This document shows positions 1 to 7,132 of a stretch of DNA of 14,185 nt, one piece after another (position 1 is the stretch's first letter; each line of letters opens with the position of its first letter). Position numbers and translations under genes: made by a program. The notes under the pieces were generated by a model, which had not been told where the DNA came from, ran no database searches, and saw only the letters and a program-made list of their open reading frames with translations. Origin of the DNA: Limnohabitans sp. (GTDB taxonomy: Bacteria; Pseudomonadota; Gammaproteobacteria; Burkholderiales; Burkholderiaceae_C); contig SHXP01000030.1 of NCBI GenBank assembly GCA_009693225.1, positions 1-14,185 of the forward strand. The letters are read 5' to 3'.

Positions 1-261
1 AGCTCCATCTTCAAGCGCCCAATCTCACCATACAACCTATCCGGCGTGCTGTGCGCTGAGACAGCGCTGAGCCCCGCGCTTGCCCTCAAACAATTGCTTG
101 GCCTGCGCCTGGATTTCTCTCCTCCATTGACCCACCTGCATCGGATGGACTGCGAACTCCTGGGCAATCTCGTTAATAGTCTTGACCCCACGTACCGCCT
201 CAAGCCCTACCTTGGCTTTGAACTCCGGCAGGTGAACGTTGCGCTTTCTTGTCTCGGTCAT
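1..261 (-). pseudogene. IS3-family transposase OrfA, frameshifted and partial
   Basis: OrfA is the DNA-binding helix-turn-helix half of IS3 transposases. The ATG at 261 opens MTETRKRNVHLPEFKAKV, followed by KTINEIAQEFAVHPMQVGQW and LFEGKRG, the usual HTH_Tnp_1 pattern. After LFEGKRG (about 80) the frame runs into a TAG at 39-37. In the frame one base over, the minus strand reads VSAHSTPDRLYGEIGRLKM, the segment that normally follows in this family (leucine-zipper region preceding orfB). So a one-base indel near 75-82 breaks orfA well before the place where programmed orfA-orfB frameshifting occurs. It is probably inactive, though a sequencing error would look the same. Confidence 0.75.
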
Positions 262-327
262 GATTGACCCCGTTTCTACTGACGGTGTCCCACTTAAACT
301 GCTGTCCCGTATTCGGGGTCCACTTCA
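1..327 (-). mobile_element. IS3-family insertion sequence, one end, cut by the window edge
   Basis: The right-hand boundary is placed near 326-327, where the minus strand reads TG followed by AAGTGGACCCC. IS3-family elements usually begin with TG, and this lies about 65 bases upstream of an orfA start, a normal distance. The element reads leftward and most of it (rest of orfA, orfB and the other end) lies outside the window. Within the leader, two imperfect copies of a GTCC(C)ACTT segment (around 280-287 and 318-325) occur, which may belong to the terminal repeat. The exact boundary is inferred, since the opposite end and target duplication cannot be seen. Confidence 0.7.
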
Positions 328-332
328 TAAAG

Positions 333-452
333 GGTTCTGTCGCAATAAGAAATTCTGAAGAATCTTACCTACTACCAGTAGCGTATTTGCTCTATGCCAA
401 ACACCACCTATAGCGTCCCTGAAAAACTGGAAATCCTTATTGCGACAGAACC
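333..452. mobile_element. 120-bp MITE-like element with 17-bp perfect terminal inverted repeats
   Basis: GGTTCTGTCGCAATAAG at 333-349 is the exact reverse complement of 436-452. The GGTTCTGT-GCAA start resembles ends of IS6-like and some other DDE insertion sequences, but no family is certain. Inside, on the plus strand, an ATG at 394 opens MPNTTYSVPEKLEI, and the frame runs straight into the right repeat at 436. This resembles a transposase N-terminus joined to the far end by an internal deletion. No obvious target-site duplication flanks it (left flank TCATAAAG, right flank GTATTCAT). It sits 5 bp from the IS3 end. It cannot move by itself. Confidence 0.7.
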
Positions 453-548
453 GTATTCATCACCCAGGTTCAAATAGAACATCCTGAAAGACTGAATGCT
501 GCGAGACTTGTGAAACATTGTTTAAAAACGTCATTTACGCATCTGTCC

Positions 549-1079
549 ATGAGCATCAAACAACACAATGCAAGCTATGTGGCCGAAGAGGACCGGGTGG
601 TATTGCGCATCACCACCACCGATGACAACGAATACCGCTTGTTGCTTACCCGGACCATGGTCAAAGACCTACTGGGACTGGTCCGGCATGTGCAACTGGC
701 TCAAGCGGTGCGCCAGCATCCCGCGCCGCTGGGGGCCGAGATCGCCGAATTCAAGCAACAGGTGCAGTTGAACAATACCAGATTCGCCGAGTTTGAACCG
801 GCCTCCCGCCTGCCGCTGGGCGACCAGCCACTGATGGTGCGCAAGGCGGGCATACACAGCGAAGGCGGCAGCCACGTGCTGGAGTTGAACCTGCCGGGCA
901 AGTTGCTCAAGCTTCCTTTGACTGACGAGCTGACCACGCAGATTGGCGTGGTGTTACATACCATCGCCAGCCACGCTCAGTGGGATTTGCCAACAGGCGG
1001 CGTTCAAGCGGGCGTAGAAGAAGCGGCTTCTTCACCCGCTTTGTTCACAGGGACAACGACACACAAATTACTGCACTAG
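549..1079 (+). CDS. Hypothetical protein, 176 residues, unrecognised
   Basis: I do not recognise a family. The frame is open from a GTG at 510, but ATG 549 (MSIKQHNASYVAEEDRVVL) looks a better protein start; neither has a clear Shine-Dalgarno. There is no signal peptide and no membrane segment, so it is probably cytoplasmic. Two stretches share one layout of alternating beta-like residues followed by a helix: VVLRITTTDDNEYRLLLTR then MVKDLLGLV in the N-terminal third, and HVLELNLPGKLLKLPLTDE then LTTQIGVVLHTIA in the C-terminal half. That suggests an internally duplicated small fold. The tail after about residue 145 is low-complexity. It converges on gltA with a 59-bp gap and lies next to mobile DNA. 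Codon use looks like its neighbours, so it is probably a real gene. Confidence 0.6.
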   Translation: MSIKQHNASYVAEEDRVVLRITTTDDNEYRLLLTRTMVKDLLGLVRHVQLAQAVRQHPAPLGAEIAEFKQQVQLNNTRFAEFEPASRLPLGDQPLMVRKAGIHSEGGSHVLELNLPGKLLKLPLTDELTTQIGVVLHTIASHAQWDLPTGGVQAGVEEAASSPALFTGTTTHKLLH

Positions 1080-1138
1080 CCGTCTGTTGCGGCACACGGT
1101 GTCTGACAAGGCCGGCAAATACGCCGTCTGAGTAAAGA

Positions 1139-2449
1139 TCAGCGCTTGTTCATCGGCGGCACATCGCGCTTGACTGAGCCTGTGAACATTTGACGCGGGC
1201 GTCCGATCTTGTATTCAGGGTCGCTGATCATTTCATTCAACTGGGCGACCCAGCCGACGGTGCGGGCCAGTGCAAAAATACCGGTGAACAGATTGACAGG
1301 GATACCGATGGCGCGTTGCACGATGCCGGAATAGAAATCGACATTGGGGTAGAGCTTGCGCGACACAAAGTAATCGTCTTCCAGCGCGATTTTCTCCAAA
1401 GCCTTGGCCAGCTTGAACAGCGGGTCATTTCCCAGGCCCAGTTCCTTCAACACCTCATTGCAGGTTTCCTGCATCAGCTTGGCGCGCGGGTCGTAGTTTT
1501 TGTAAACCCGGTGGCCGAAGCCCATCAGCTTGACATTGGAATTCTTGTCTTTCACCTGTTCCATGAATTCGCCGACCTTGGCGATGCCGCCGTTGGCCTG
1601 AATGTTTTCCAGCATGTACAGGCAGGCTTCGTTGGCGCCGCCATGAGCCGGGCCCCACAGACAGGCCACGCCGGCGGAGATGGCTGCAAACGGGTTGGTG
1701 CCGGAAGAACCGCACAAGCGCACAGTGGAAGTGGAGGCGTTCTGCTCATGGTCGGCGTGCAGCGTGAAGATACGGTCTATGGCGCGCTCGAGCACCGGGT
1801 TGACTTTGTATTCCTCACAGGGAGTGCCGAACATCATGCGCAGGAAATTGCCCGCATAGGACAGATTGTTTTGCGGATAAAGAAAAGGCTGACCGACGCC
1901 GTATTTGTAGGCCATGGCGACCAGCGTCGGCATTTTTGCGATCAGGCGGATGGCAGCGACCTCGCGGTGTTCGGGGTTGTTGATGTCGGTGCTGTCATGG
2001 TAGAAAGCCGATAAGGCGCCGACCAGTCCGGTGAGCACCGCCATCGGGTGCGCGTCACGGCGGAAACCGCGTAAAAAGAATTGCATTTGTTCATGCACCA
2101 TGGTGTGGTGCATGACGGTTTGGGTGAAGTCGTGCTTGTCCCGGGCGTTAGGCAACTCGCCGTACAGCAACAAATGGCAGGTTTCCATGAAATCGCAGTT
2201 GGTTGCCAACTGCTCAATGGGATAACCACGGTAGAGCAATTCACCTTTGTCGCCGTCAATGAAGGTGATGGTTGACTGGCAGGATGCGGTGGACAAAAAA
2301 CCGGGGTCATAGGTGAACATGCCGGTCTGGCTGTACAGCTTGCGTATGTCGATGACGTCCGGACCGATGCTGCCGTTGTATACCGGCATTTCCAGGCTGG
2401 GTTGGCCATTGGTGAATGAAAGAGTGGTCTTGTAGTCAGCGAGTTTCAT
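1139..2449 (-). CDS. gltA: Citrate synthase, type II
   Basis: Condenses acetyl-CoA and oxaloacetate to citrate, the entry step of the TCA cycle, in the cytoplasm. At 436 residues it fits the large NADH-sensitive hexameric type II enzymes of Gram-negative bacteria (E. coli 427). The catalytic triad is visible: His269 in WGPAHGGANEA, His313 in GFGHRVYKNYDPRA and Asp371 in NVDFYSG. Start ATG 2449 (MKLADYKTTLSF) has AGGA 7 bases upstream; an in-frame codon at 2467 would add six residues with no better site. It is the last gene of the sdhCDAB-sdhE-gltA run, 31 bp after sdhE, so probably cotranscribed. I see no clear terminator in the 59 bp after its stop. Confidence 0.97.
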   Translation of the reverse strand: MKLADYKTTLSFTNGQPSLEMPVYNGSIGPDVIDIRKLYSQTGMFTYDPGFLSTASCQSTITFIDGDKGELLYRGYPIEQLATNCDFMETCHLLLYGELPNARDKHDFTQTVMHHTMVHEQMQFFLRGFRRDAHPMAVLTGLVGALSAFYHDSTDINNPEHREVAAIRLIAKMPTLVAMAYKYGVGQPFLYPQNNLSYAGNFLRMMFGTPCEEYKVNPVLERAIDRIFTLHADHEQNASTSTVRLCGSSGTNPFAAISAGVACLWGPAHGGANEACLYMLENIQANGGIAKVGEFMEQVKDKNSNVKLMGFGHRVYKNYDPRAKLMQETCNEVLKELGLGNDPLFKLAKALEKIALEDDYFVSRKLYPNVDFYSGIVQRAIGIPVNLFTGIFALARTVGWVAQLNEMISDPEYKIGRPRQMFTGSVKRDVPPMNKR

Positions 2450-2480
2450 GGTCAATTCCTGTGTCAAACAATGAAAAAAT

Positions 2481-2771
2481 TCAAACTTTCAACAGATGCA
2501 ATACAGATTGCACCCGTGGATCTTCGGTGACGCTGTGTGTATGCGGTCTGTGCAGCAAGACATCCAGCAAATCGTTATCAGCGAGTTCCATCAGTGCATA
2601 CATGCCGCGTGCCTGCCCCACGGTCAGGACATCAGCATGCCGGTTGAAGAAACGCTCGATGAACAAATCGTTTTCCAGCAAACCACGGCGGCATCGCCAG
2701 CGCAGTTTACTGAGAGCAGTTGACGGCAATAAGTCATCATCAGACAGGCTGTCGAGTTGTTCATCGCCCAT
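2481..2771 (-). CDS. sdhE: FAD assembly factor SdhE (YgfY/SDHAF2 family)
   Basis: Small cytoplasmic chaperone that promotes covalent attachment of FAD to SdhA. At 96 residues it matches the family, and the signature RGxxE is present as Arg29-Gly30-Leu-Leu-Glu33, followed by the typical NDLFIERFF helix and a C-terminal helix (LMELADNDLLDVLLHR). The ATG immediately follows the sdhB stop (TGAATG), so translation is probably coupled to sdhB. Its place between sdhB and gltA is common in beta- and gammaproteobacteria and agrees with its function. The last ~20 residues are variable in the family. Confidence 0.93.
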   Translation of the reverse strand: MGDEQLDSLSDDDLLPSTALSKLRWRCRRGLLENDLFIERFFNRHADVLTVGQARGMYALMELADNDLLDVLLHRPHTHSVTEDPRVQSVLHLLKV

Positions 2772-3473
2772 TCACACTGCACGGCTGATCATCAGCTCTT
2801 TGATCTTGCCGATGGCCCGGGTCGGGTTCAAACCTTTGGGGCAGACATCGACGCAATTCATGATGGTGTGGCAGCGGAACAAACGGTAGGGGTCTTCCAG
2901 ATTGTCCAGGCGTTCAGCGGTGGCATGGTCACGGCTGTCAGCGATGAAACGGTAGGCTTGGAGCAGACCGGCGGGGCCGACGAATTTGTCCGGGTTCCAC
3001 CAGAAAGACGGGCAGCTGGTCGAACAGCTGGCGCACAGAATGCATTCGTACAAGCCGTCAAGCTCTTCACGTTCAGCCGGCGACTGCAAACGCTCTTTTT
3101 CCGGCGGCAGTGTGTCATTCACCAGGTAGGGCTTGATGGAGTTGTACTGGTTGAAGAACTGCGTCATGTCGACGATCAGGTCGCGGATGACCGGCAGACC
3201 GGGCAGCGGCTTTAATGTGATGACGCCGGGCAAGGTCAGCATATTCGTCAGACAGGCCAGGCCGTTTTTGCCGTTGATATTCATGGCGTCGGAACCGCAC
3301 ACACCCTCGCGGCACGAGCGGCGGAACGACAGGCTCGGGTCTTGCGCCTTGAGTTTCATCAGGGCGTCGAGCAGCATTCGCTCATGGCCGTCGAGTTCGA
3401 CCTCGATGGTTTGCATGTAAGGCTTGGTGTCTTTTTCCGGGTCGTAGCGGTAAATTTTGAAAGTACGTTTCAT
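2772..3473 (-). CDS. sdhB: Succinate dehydrogenase iron-sulfur subunit
   Basis: Carries electrons from the SdhA flavin to the quinone site through three iron-sulfur clusters. All ligands can be seen in the 233 residues. The [2Fe-2S] centre uses SCREGVCGSD (Cys54, Cys59, Asp62 in place of a fourth-type Cys, as in E. coli) and Cys74. The [4Fe-4S] and [3Fe-4S] centres use CILCASCSTSC (Cys144, 147, 150, 154) plus Cys201, Cys207 and Cys211. The ATG at 3473 overlaps the sdhA stop by one base (TGATG), and its own stop abuts sdhE, so the subunits are translationally coupled. Confidence 0.98.
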   Translation of the reverse strand: MKRTFKIYRYDPEKDTKPYMQTIEVELDGHERMLLDALMKLKAQDPSLSFRRSCREGVCGSDAMNINGKNGLACLTNMLTLPGVITLKPLPGLPVIRDLIVDMTQFFNQYNSIKPYLVNDTLPPEKERLQSPAEREELDGLYECILCASCSTSCPSFWWNPDKFVGPAGLLQAYRFIADSRDHATAERLDNLEDPYRLFRCHTIMNCVDVCPKGLNPTRAIGKIKELMISRAV

Positions 3474-5266
3474 CAGAAGGTTCTCACTTTGGGAGGGATG
3501 CTTTCCGTGGTCAGTGGTTGGAGTTTGACGGGCTTGTAGGTCATGCTGTTAGTGGCGCTGTGCCACAGGCTGTGCTTGAGCCATTCCTCGTCGTTGCGGC
3601 CGTTCGGGTGCTGCGGTGTGTCTGCGTAATCGTTCACTGTGTGTGCACCGCGGCTTTCACGGCGCGCCGCCGCCGACACCATGGTGGCCTGGGCGCATTC
3701 AATCAGGTTTTCCACTTCCAGCGCTTCAATGCGTGCGGTGTTGAAAATCTTGCTCTTGTCTTTCAGACCGATGGCATTGACACGTTCGCGCAAGGCGGCA
3801 ACCTGGGTCACGCCCTCGTCAAGCATGACCTGGGTGCGGAAGACACCGGCGTGCTTTTGCATGCTGGCGCGCAAATCGTTGGCCACGTCCTGCGCGTATT
3901 CGCCGCTGCTGCTGTTGTTCAGCCGCACCAGGCGCGCCAGTGTGCGATCCGCTGCGTCGGCTGGCAGCGGTTTGTGCAGTTTGTTTTTCTGGTGGAACTC
4001 GACAATGTGGTTACCGGCGGCCTTGCCGAACACCAGCAGGTCCAGCAGCGAATTGGTGCCCAGGCGGTTTGCGCCGTGCACGCTCACGCAAGAGCATTCG
4101 CCCACGGCATACAAGCCGTTAACCACGGCATTGTGTTCGGTCGCGGTTTGCGTGACCACCTGGCCGTGGATATTGGTGGGGATGCCACCCATCTGGTAGT
4201 GGATGGTCGGTACCACGGGAATCGGCTCTTTGGTGATATCCACGTTCGCGAAGTTGTGGCCGATCTCGTAGACCGAGGGCAGGCGCTTCATGATGGTGTC
4301 TGTGCCCAGGTGATCCAGTTTCAGGTGCACGTAGTCTTTGTTCGGGCCGCAACCGCGACCCTCCTTGATTTCCTGGTCCATGCAGCGCGAGACGAAATCA
4401 CGCGGCGCCAAGTCTTTGAGCGTAGGCGCATAGCGTTCCATGAAGCGCTCGCCCAGGCTGTTGAGCAAAATGGCGCCCTCGCCCCGGCAGCCTTCGGTCA
4501 GTAAGACCCCGGCACCGGCGACACCGGTGGGGTGGAATTGCCAGAACTCCATGTCTTCCAGGGGAATACCTGCACGTGCCGCCATGCCCAGACCGTCGCC
4601 GGTGTTGATGAAAGCATTGGTCGAGGCGGCGAAAATGCGGCCCGCACCCCCGGTGGCCAGCAGCACGGTTTTGGCTTCCAGAATATGCAGGTCGCCGGTT
4701 TCCATCTCGAGGGCAGTGACGCCGACCACGTCGCCATCGGCGTCGCGGATCAGGTCTTGAGCCATCCATTCCACAAAGAAATTGGTGTTGGCTTTGAGGT
4801 TTTGCTGATAGAGCGTGTGCAGCATCGAGTGCCCGGTGCGGTCGGCCGAGGCGCAGGCGCGTTGCACTGATTTCTCACCGTAATTTGAGGTGTGGCCGCC
4901 GAAGGGGCGCTGGTAAATCGTGCCGTCCGGGTTGCGGTCAAACGGCATGCCCATGTGTTCGAGTTCAAACACCACCCTGGGCGCTTCGCGGCACATGTAT
5001 TCGATAGCGTCCTGGTCGCCCAGCCAGTCAGAGCCTTTGACCGTGTCGTAAAAATGGTAGTGCCAGTTATCCTCGGACATATTGCCTAGCGATGCACCGA
5101 TGCCGCCTTGCGCTGCAACAGTGTGCGAGCGGGTCGGGAACACTTTGGACAAAACGGCCACATTTAGGCCGGCGCGGGAGAGTTGCAGCGAGGCACGCAT
5201 GCCGGAGCCGCCTGCACCGACGATGACCACATCAAAGCGGCGACGGGGAAGAGAAGAACGTGTCAT
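3473..5266 (-). CDS. sdhA: Succinate dehydrogenase flavoprotein subunit
   Basis: Oxidises succinate to fumarate at a covalently bound FAD on the cytoplasmic face of complex II. The 597 residues match the family. The Rossmann motif VVIVGAGGSGMRA is near residues 13-25. His48 in TRSHTVAAQGG is the expected FAD attachment residue. Substrate-site segments GCRGEGAILLN, LGERFMERYAP and HGANRLGTNSLLDLLVFG are intact. ATG 5266 is chosen over the in-frame TTG at 5269; GGAG lies about 10 bases upstream. The gene begins three bases after the sdhD stop and overlaps sdhB by one base. Confidence 0.98.
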   Translation of the reverse strand: MTRSSLPRRRFDVVIVGAGGSGMRASLQLSRAGLNVAVLSKVFPTRSHTVAAQGGIGASLGNMSEDNWHYHFYDTVKGSDWLGDQDAIEYMCREAPRVVFELEHMGMPFDRNPDGTIYQRPFGGHTSNYGEKSVQRACASADRTGHSMLHTLYQQNLKANTNFFVEWMAQDLIRDADGDVVGVTALEMETGDLHILEAKTVLLATGGAGRIFAASTNAFINTGDGLGMAARAGIPLEDMEFWQFHPTGVAGAGVLLTEGCRGEGAILLNSLGERFMERYAPTLKDLAPRDFVSRCMDQEIKEGRGCGPNKDYVHLKLDHLGTDTIMKRLPSVYEIGHNFANVDITKEPIPVVPTIHYQMGGIPTNIHGQVVTQTATEHNAVVNGLYAVGECSCVSVHGANRLGTNSLLDLLVFGKAAGNHIVEFHQKNKLHKPLPADAADRTLARLVRLNNSSSGEYAQDVANDLRASMQKHAGVFRTQVMLDEGVTQVAALRERVNAIGLKDKSKIFNTARIEALEVENLIECAQATMVSAAARRESRGAHTVNDYADTPQHPNGRNDEEWLKHSLWHSATNSMTYKPVKLQPLTTESIPPKVRTF

Positions 5267-5269
5267 CAA

Positions 5270-5635
5270 TCAAAGTCTCCAGAGAACCTGAACCCCCCAG
5301 CCCAAACAGGAGAGCAGCCAGACGATGGTGAAAATATGCAGAGCCAGACGCAAACCCACGGGTTTGATGTAGTCCATCCAGATGTCACGCATCCCGACCC
5401 AGACGTGGTAGCTCAGCGCCAGCAGCACGGTGAAGGTCAGCGCGCGCATCCATTGCGGGCTGAAAATGCCGGCCCACAGGTCGTAGCCGATGTCGCCGCG
5501 CGAAAAAATCACGCACACCAGCACCAGCAGCGTGAATAAAGCCATCAAGGCCGCTGTCAAACGCTGTGCCAGCCAGTCGCGCAGTCCGTAGTGGGCGCCT
5601 GTGACCAGGCGTTTTGAACCGATTCCGTCACTCAT
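5270..5635 (-). CDS. sdhD: Succinate dehydrogenase membrane anchor subunit SdhD
   Basis: Membrane anchor of complex II that shares the quinone site and heme b with SdhC. At 121 residues it has three hydrophobic segments, near 24-44, 66-82 and 97-118. The conserved segment YHVWVGMRDIWMDYIK has His77, Asp88 and Tyr89; Asp-Tyr match the E. coli Asp82-Tyr83 quinone-site pair. ATG 5635 is preferred because AGGAG lies five bases upstream; an in-frame TTG at 5653 would overlap the sdhC stop and lacks such a site. The gap to sdhC is 14 bp. Confidence 0.94.
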   Translation of the reverse strand: MSDGIGSKRLVTGAHYGLRDWLAQRLTAALMALFTLLVLVCVIFSRGDIGYDLWAGIFSPQWMRALTFTVLLALSYHVWVGMRDIWMDYIKPVGLRLALHIFTIVWLLSCLGWGVQVLWRL

Positions 5636-5649
5636 GTCTGCTCCTGAAC

Positions 5650-6081
5650 TCAATACAAATCGAATAATTTGGCACCGAGCAGCACGGTCAGACCGATGCT
5701 TGCGCTCAAGGTGAAGACGGCGCTGCTGCGCCCGAATTCACGGCTGACCGAGTGGGTGGCGTCCATGTACAAATGGCGCAAACCGGCAATCAGGTGGTGC
5801 AGATATGCCCAGATCAGCGCCAGCATGGTCAGGCGAATGAACCAGCCGGGGTAAATGCCGATGCCCAAGTTGATGGCTGCCTTGAACCGGGCAAAGGAAA
5901 TTTCAGATGACACCGATTTGTCGAACAGCCAGATGATGAACGGCAGCAGCACAAACATCAGCGCACCACTGACCCGGTGAAGGATGGAGACCCAACCGGC
6001 AGCCGGCAGCCGGTAGGTGGGCAGATCGTGAAGGGCGTTGATGTTTCGAAAGGTCGCTGTGGGTTTGACGGGGTCGGTCAT
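5650..6081 (-). CDS. sdhC: Succinate dehydrogenase cytochrome b556 subunit SdhC
   Basis: The 143-residue membrane subunit of complex II has three hydrophobic segments (about 36-54, 76-98 and 122-140). SILHRVSGA at 32-40 carries Ser32 and Arg36, equivalent to the E. coli quinone-site Ser27 and Arg31. HHLIAGLRHLYMD carries His96, aligned with the heme b ligand His84 of E. coli. ATG 6081 is the only sensible start; the upstream Shine-Dalgarno is weak (GGAAAG). It is the first gene of the sdhCDAB-sdhE-gltA run, with 136 bp to the preceding gntR for a promoter. Confidence 0.96.
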   Translation of the reverse strand: MTDPVKPTATFRNINALHDLPTYRLPAAGWVSILHRVSGALMFVLLPFIIWLFDKSVSSEISFARFKAAINLGIGIYPGWFIRLTMLALIWAYLHHLIAGLRHLYMDATHSVSREFGRSSAVFTLSASIGLTVLLGAKLFDLY

Positions 6082-6143
6082 GCGCTGTGCTTTCCAGAGA
6101 TCAGTTCGGGTTGGTGGAACCCTTGGGTAAGAAGGAATTTTTT

Positions 6144-6160
6144 ATTCTAGTGCAATGCAC
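6144..6160 (-). promoter_or_regulatory. Candidate sdhC promoter -10 with an adjoining 11-bp palindrome
   Basis: In the 136-bp gap upstream of sdhC the minus strand has TAGAAT (6149-6144), a good -10, with the perfect palindrome GTGCAATGCAC (6150-6160) directly upstream. No convincing -35 lies 16-18 bases away (CCGTGA or CGTGAT), so initiation may need an activator, or the palindrome may be an operator. The rest of the gap is AT-rich without a clear terminator for gntR, so readthrough from gntR is also possible. Confidence 0.35.
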
Positions 6161-6217
6161 AAAAAATCACGGTCATGCGTGTGCTAGGCGGATAAAGTTC
6201 TCATTTTGAATAATTAC

Positions 6218-7003
6218 TCAGCTCAAATCATTCAGGTAATGCCAGGTATCGGTGAGGTAAACACCTATGCGCCATTCCATCGGGCTGTCGTGATAAGTGA
6301 ACGATATGCGCTCCACCCTGAGTAATGCAGTGTTAGTACTGACTTTCAAAAATGTACAAACATCTTCATTAGGAAGAATGGCGCGCAGGCGTTCTTGTGC
6401 GCGGACCATCCGGATGCCGAAATCGGATTCAAACATGGCATACATGGGCCGTGTGTCTTTGCTCAGCCGCTCTGCGGTCAGGCCTTTGAAAGTTGCGCCA
6501 GGCAGCCAGATGTCTTCAAAAATGGTCGGCACACCGTCAAAAGACAGCACACGGCGCACCCGGAACACCGTGTACGATAGGCGCAAGGCCAGAGCCCGGG
6601 CAACATCCGGCGGTGCGCGCAAGCGGGTGCAGTCGATGATGTGGCGATCGGCCGGCCATTGCTGACCCAGCCCCGGGTTGTCAGGCTTGAGTTTGAGAAA
6701 GCGGAATTGCACCTGTTGCTCGGCGTGCGTAGCGACAAAGGTGCCCTTGCCCTGGCGGCGCACCAGCAAATGTTCCTTGGCAAGTTCGTCAATGGCTTTT
6801 CGCACTGTGCCCTGGCTGACTTTGAAACGGGCAGCCAGTTCAAATTCGCTGGGTATCAGGTCACCGGGCTTCCATTCGCCGGCTTGCAGGCTTTGCAGCA
6901 CCAGCTCCTTGATCTGCTGGTACAAAGGACTGAAAAACGGCGACACCAGACCGGCATTGGCAGGCTGGTGGGCAGCGTTTTCAAGTGGGGTCGAGGCGTT
7001 CAC
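6218..7003 (-). CDS. GntR-family transcriptional regulator, HutC subfamily
   Basis: A DNA-binding ligand sensor of 261 residues. The N-terminal winged helix-turn-helix spans about 26-92 (PLYQQIKELV, GDLIPSEFELAARFKVSQGT, VRKAIDELAKEHLLVRRQGKGTF), the classic GntR pattern. Residues from about 105 to 255 fit a UTRA sensor domain (RVRRVLSFDGVPTIFEDIWL, then MEWRIGVYL near the end). The start is a GTG at 7003; no ATG is available before the domain. It sits between the sdh and mdh runs, divergent from mdh, and likely controls one or both plus itself. The ligand is unknown; a TCA-cycle intermediate is an inference from context only. Confidence 0.9.
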   Translation of the reverse strand: MNASTPLENAAHQPANAGLVSPFFSPLYQQIKELVLQSLQAGEWKPGDLIPSEFELAARFKVSQGTVRKAIDELAKEHLLVRRQGKGTFVATHAEQQVQFRFLKLKPDNPGLGQQWPADRHIIDCTRLRAPPDVARALALRLSYTVFRVRRVLSFDGVPTIFEDIWLPGATFKGLTAERLSKDTRPMYAMFESDFGIRMVRAQERLRAILPNEDVCTFLKVSTNTALLRVERISFTYHDSPMEWRIGVYLTDTWHYLNDLS

Positions 7004-7030
7004 TCTGGGGCCGTCAGGAGCTGGTCATGG

Positions 7031-7068
7031 ATAAGACGTTATCATATCTTCTATAAGACAGATGTCTT
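7031..7068. promoter_or_regulatory. Candidate gntR promoter and operator array in the gntR-mdh divergent gap
   Basis: On the minus strand AAGACA (7068-7063), a 16-bp spacer and TATGAT (7046-7041) make a plausible gntR promoter. The perfect inverted repeat AAGAC-N4-GTCTT (7055-7068) overlaps the -35 box. TCTT-N4-AAGA (7047-7058) shares its middle half-site. ATAAGAC occurs twice, at 7031-7037 and 7053-7059, 22 bp or about two helical turns apart. Such an array is what an autoregulated GntR dimer would use, and it also lies upstream of mdh. Binding is inference. Confidence 0.42.
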
Positions 7069-7132
7069 TCTTTTTCCAGGGCTGTCAGGCAAAACCCAGC
7101 ATCCTTCAATTGTTTAATTCCGGAGAATCACC

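Noticed and set aside
1190..2014. 274-codon plus-strand open frame opposite gltA
   Set aside because: It lies wholly over the intact citrate synthase gene on the other strand and has no recognisable motifs; such antisense frames are common in GC-rich genes.
2772..3473. Asp62 in place of a cysteine in the SdhB [2Fe-2S] motif as a possible defect
   Set aside because: E. coli SdhB also has Asp at this place, so it is a normal variant ligand.
3518..4504. 328-codon plus-strand open frame opposite sdhA
   Set aside because: Fully antisense to a canonical SdhA gene, no ribosome binding site or family features; a shadow of codon bias.
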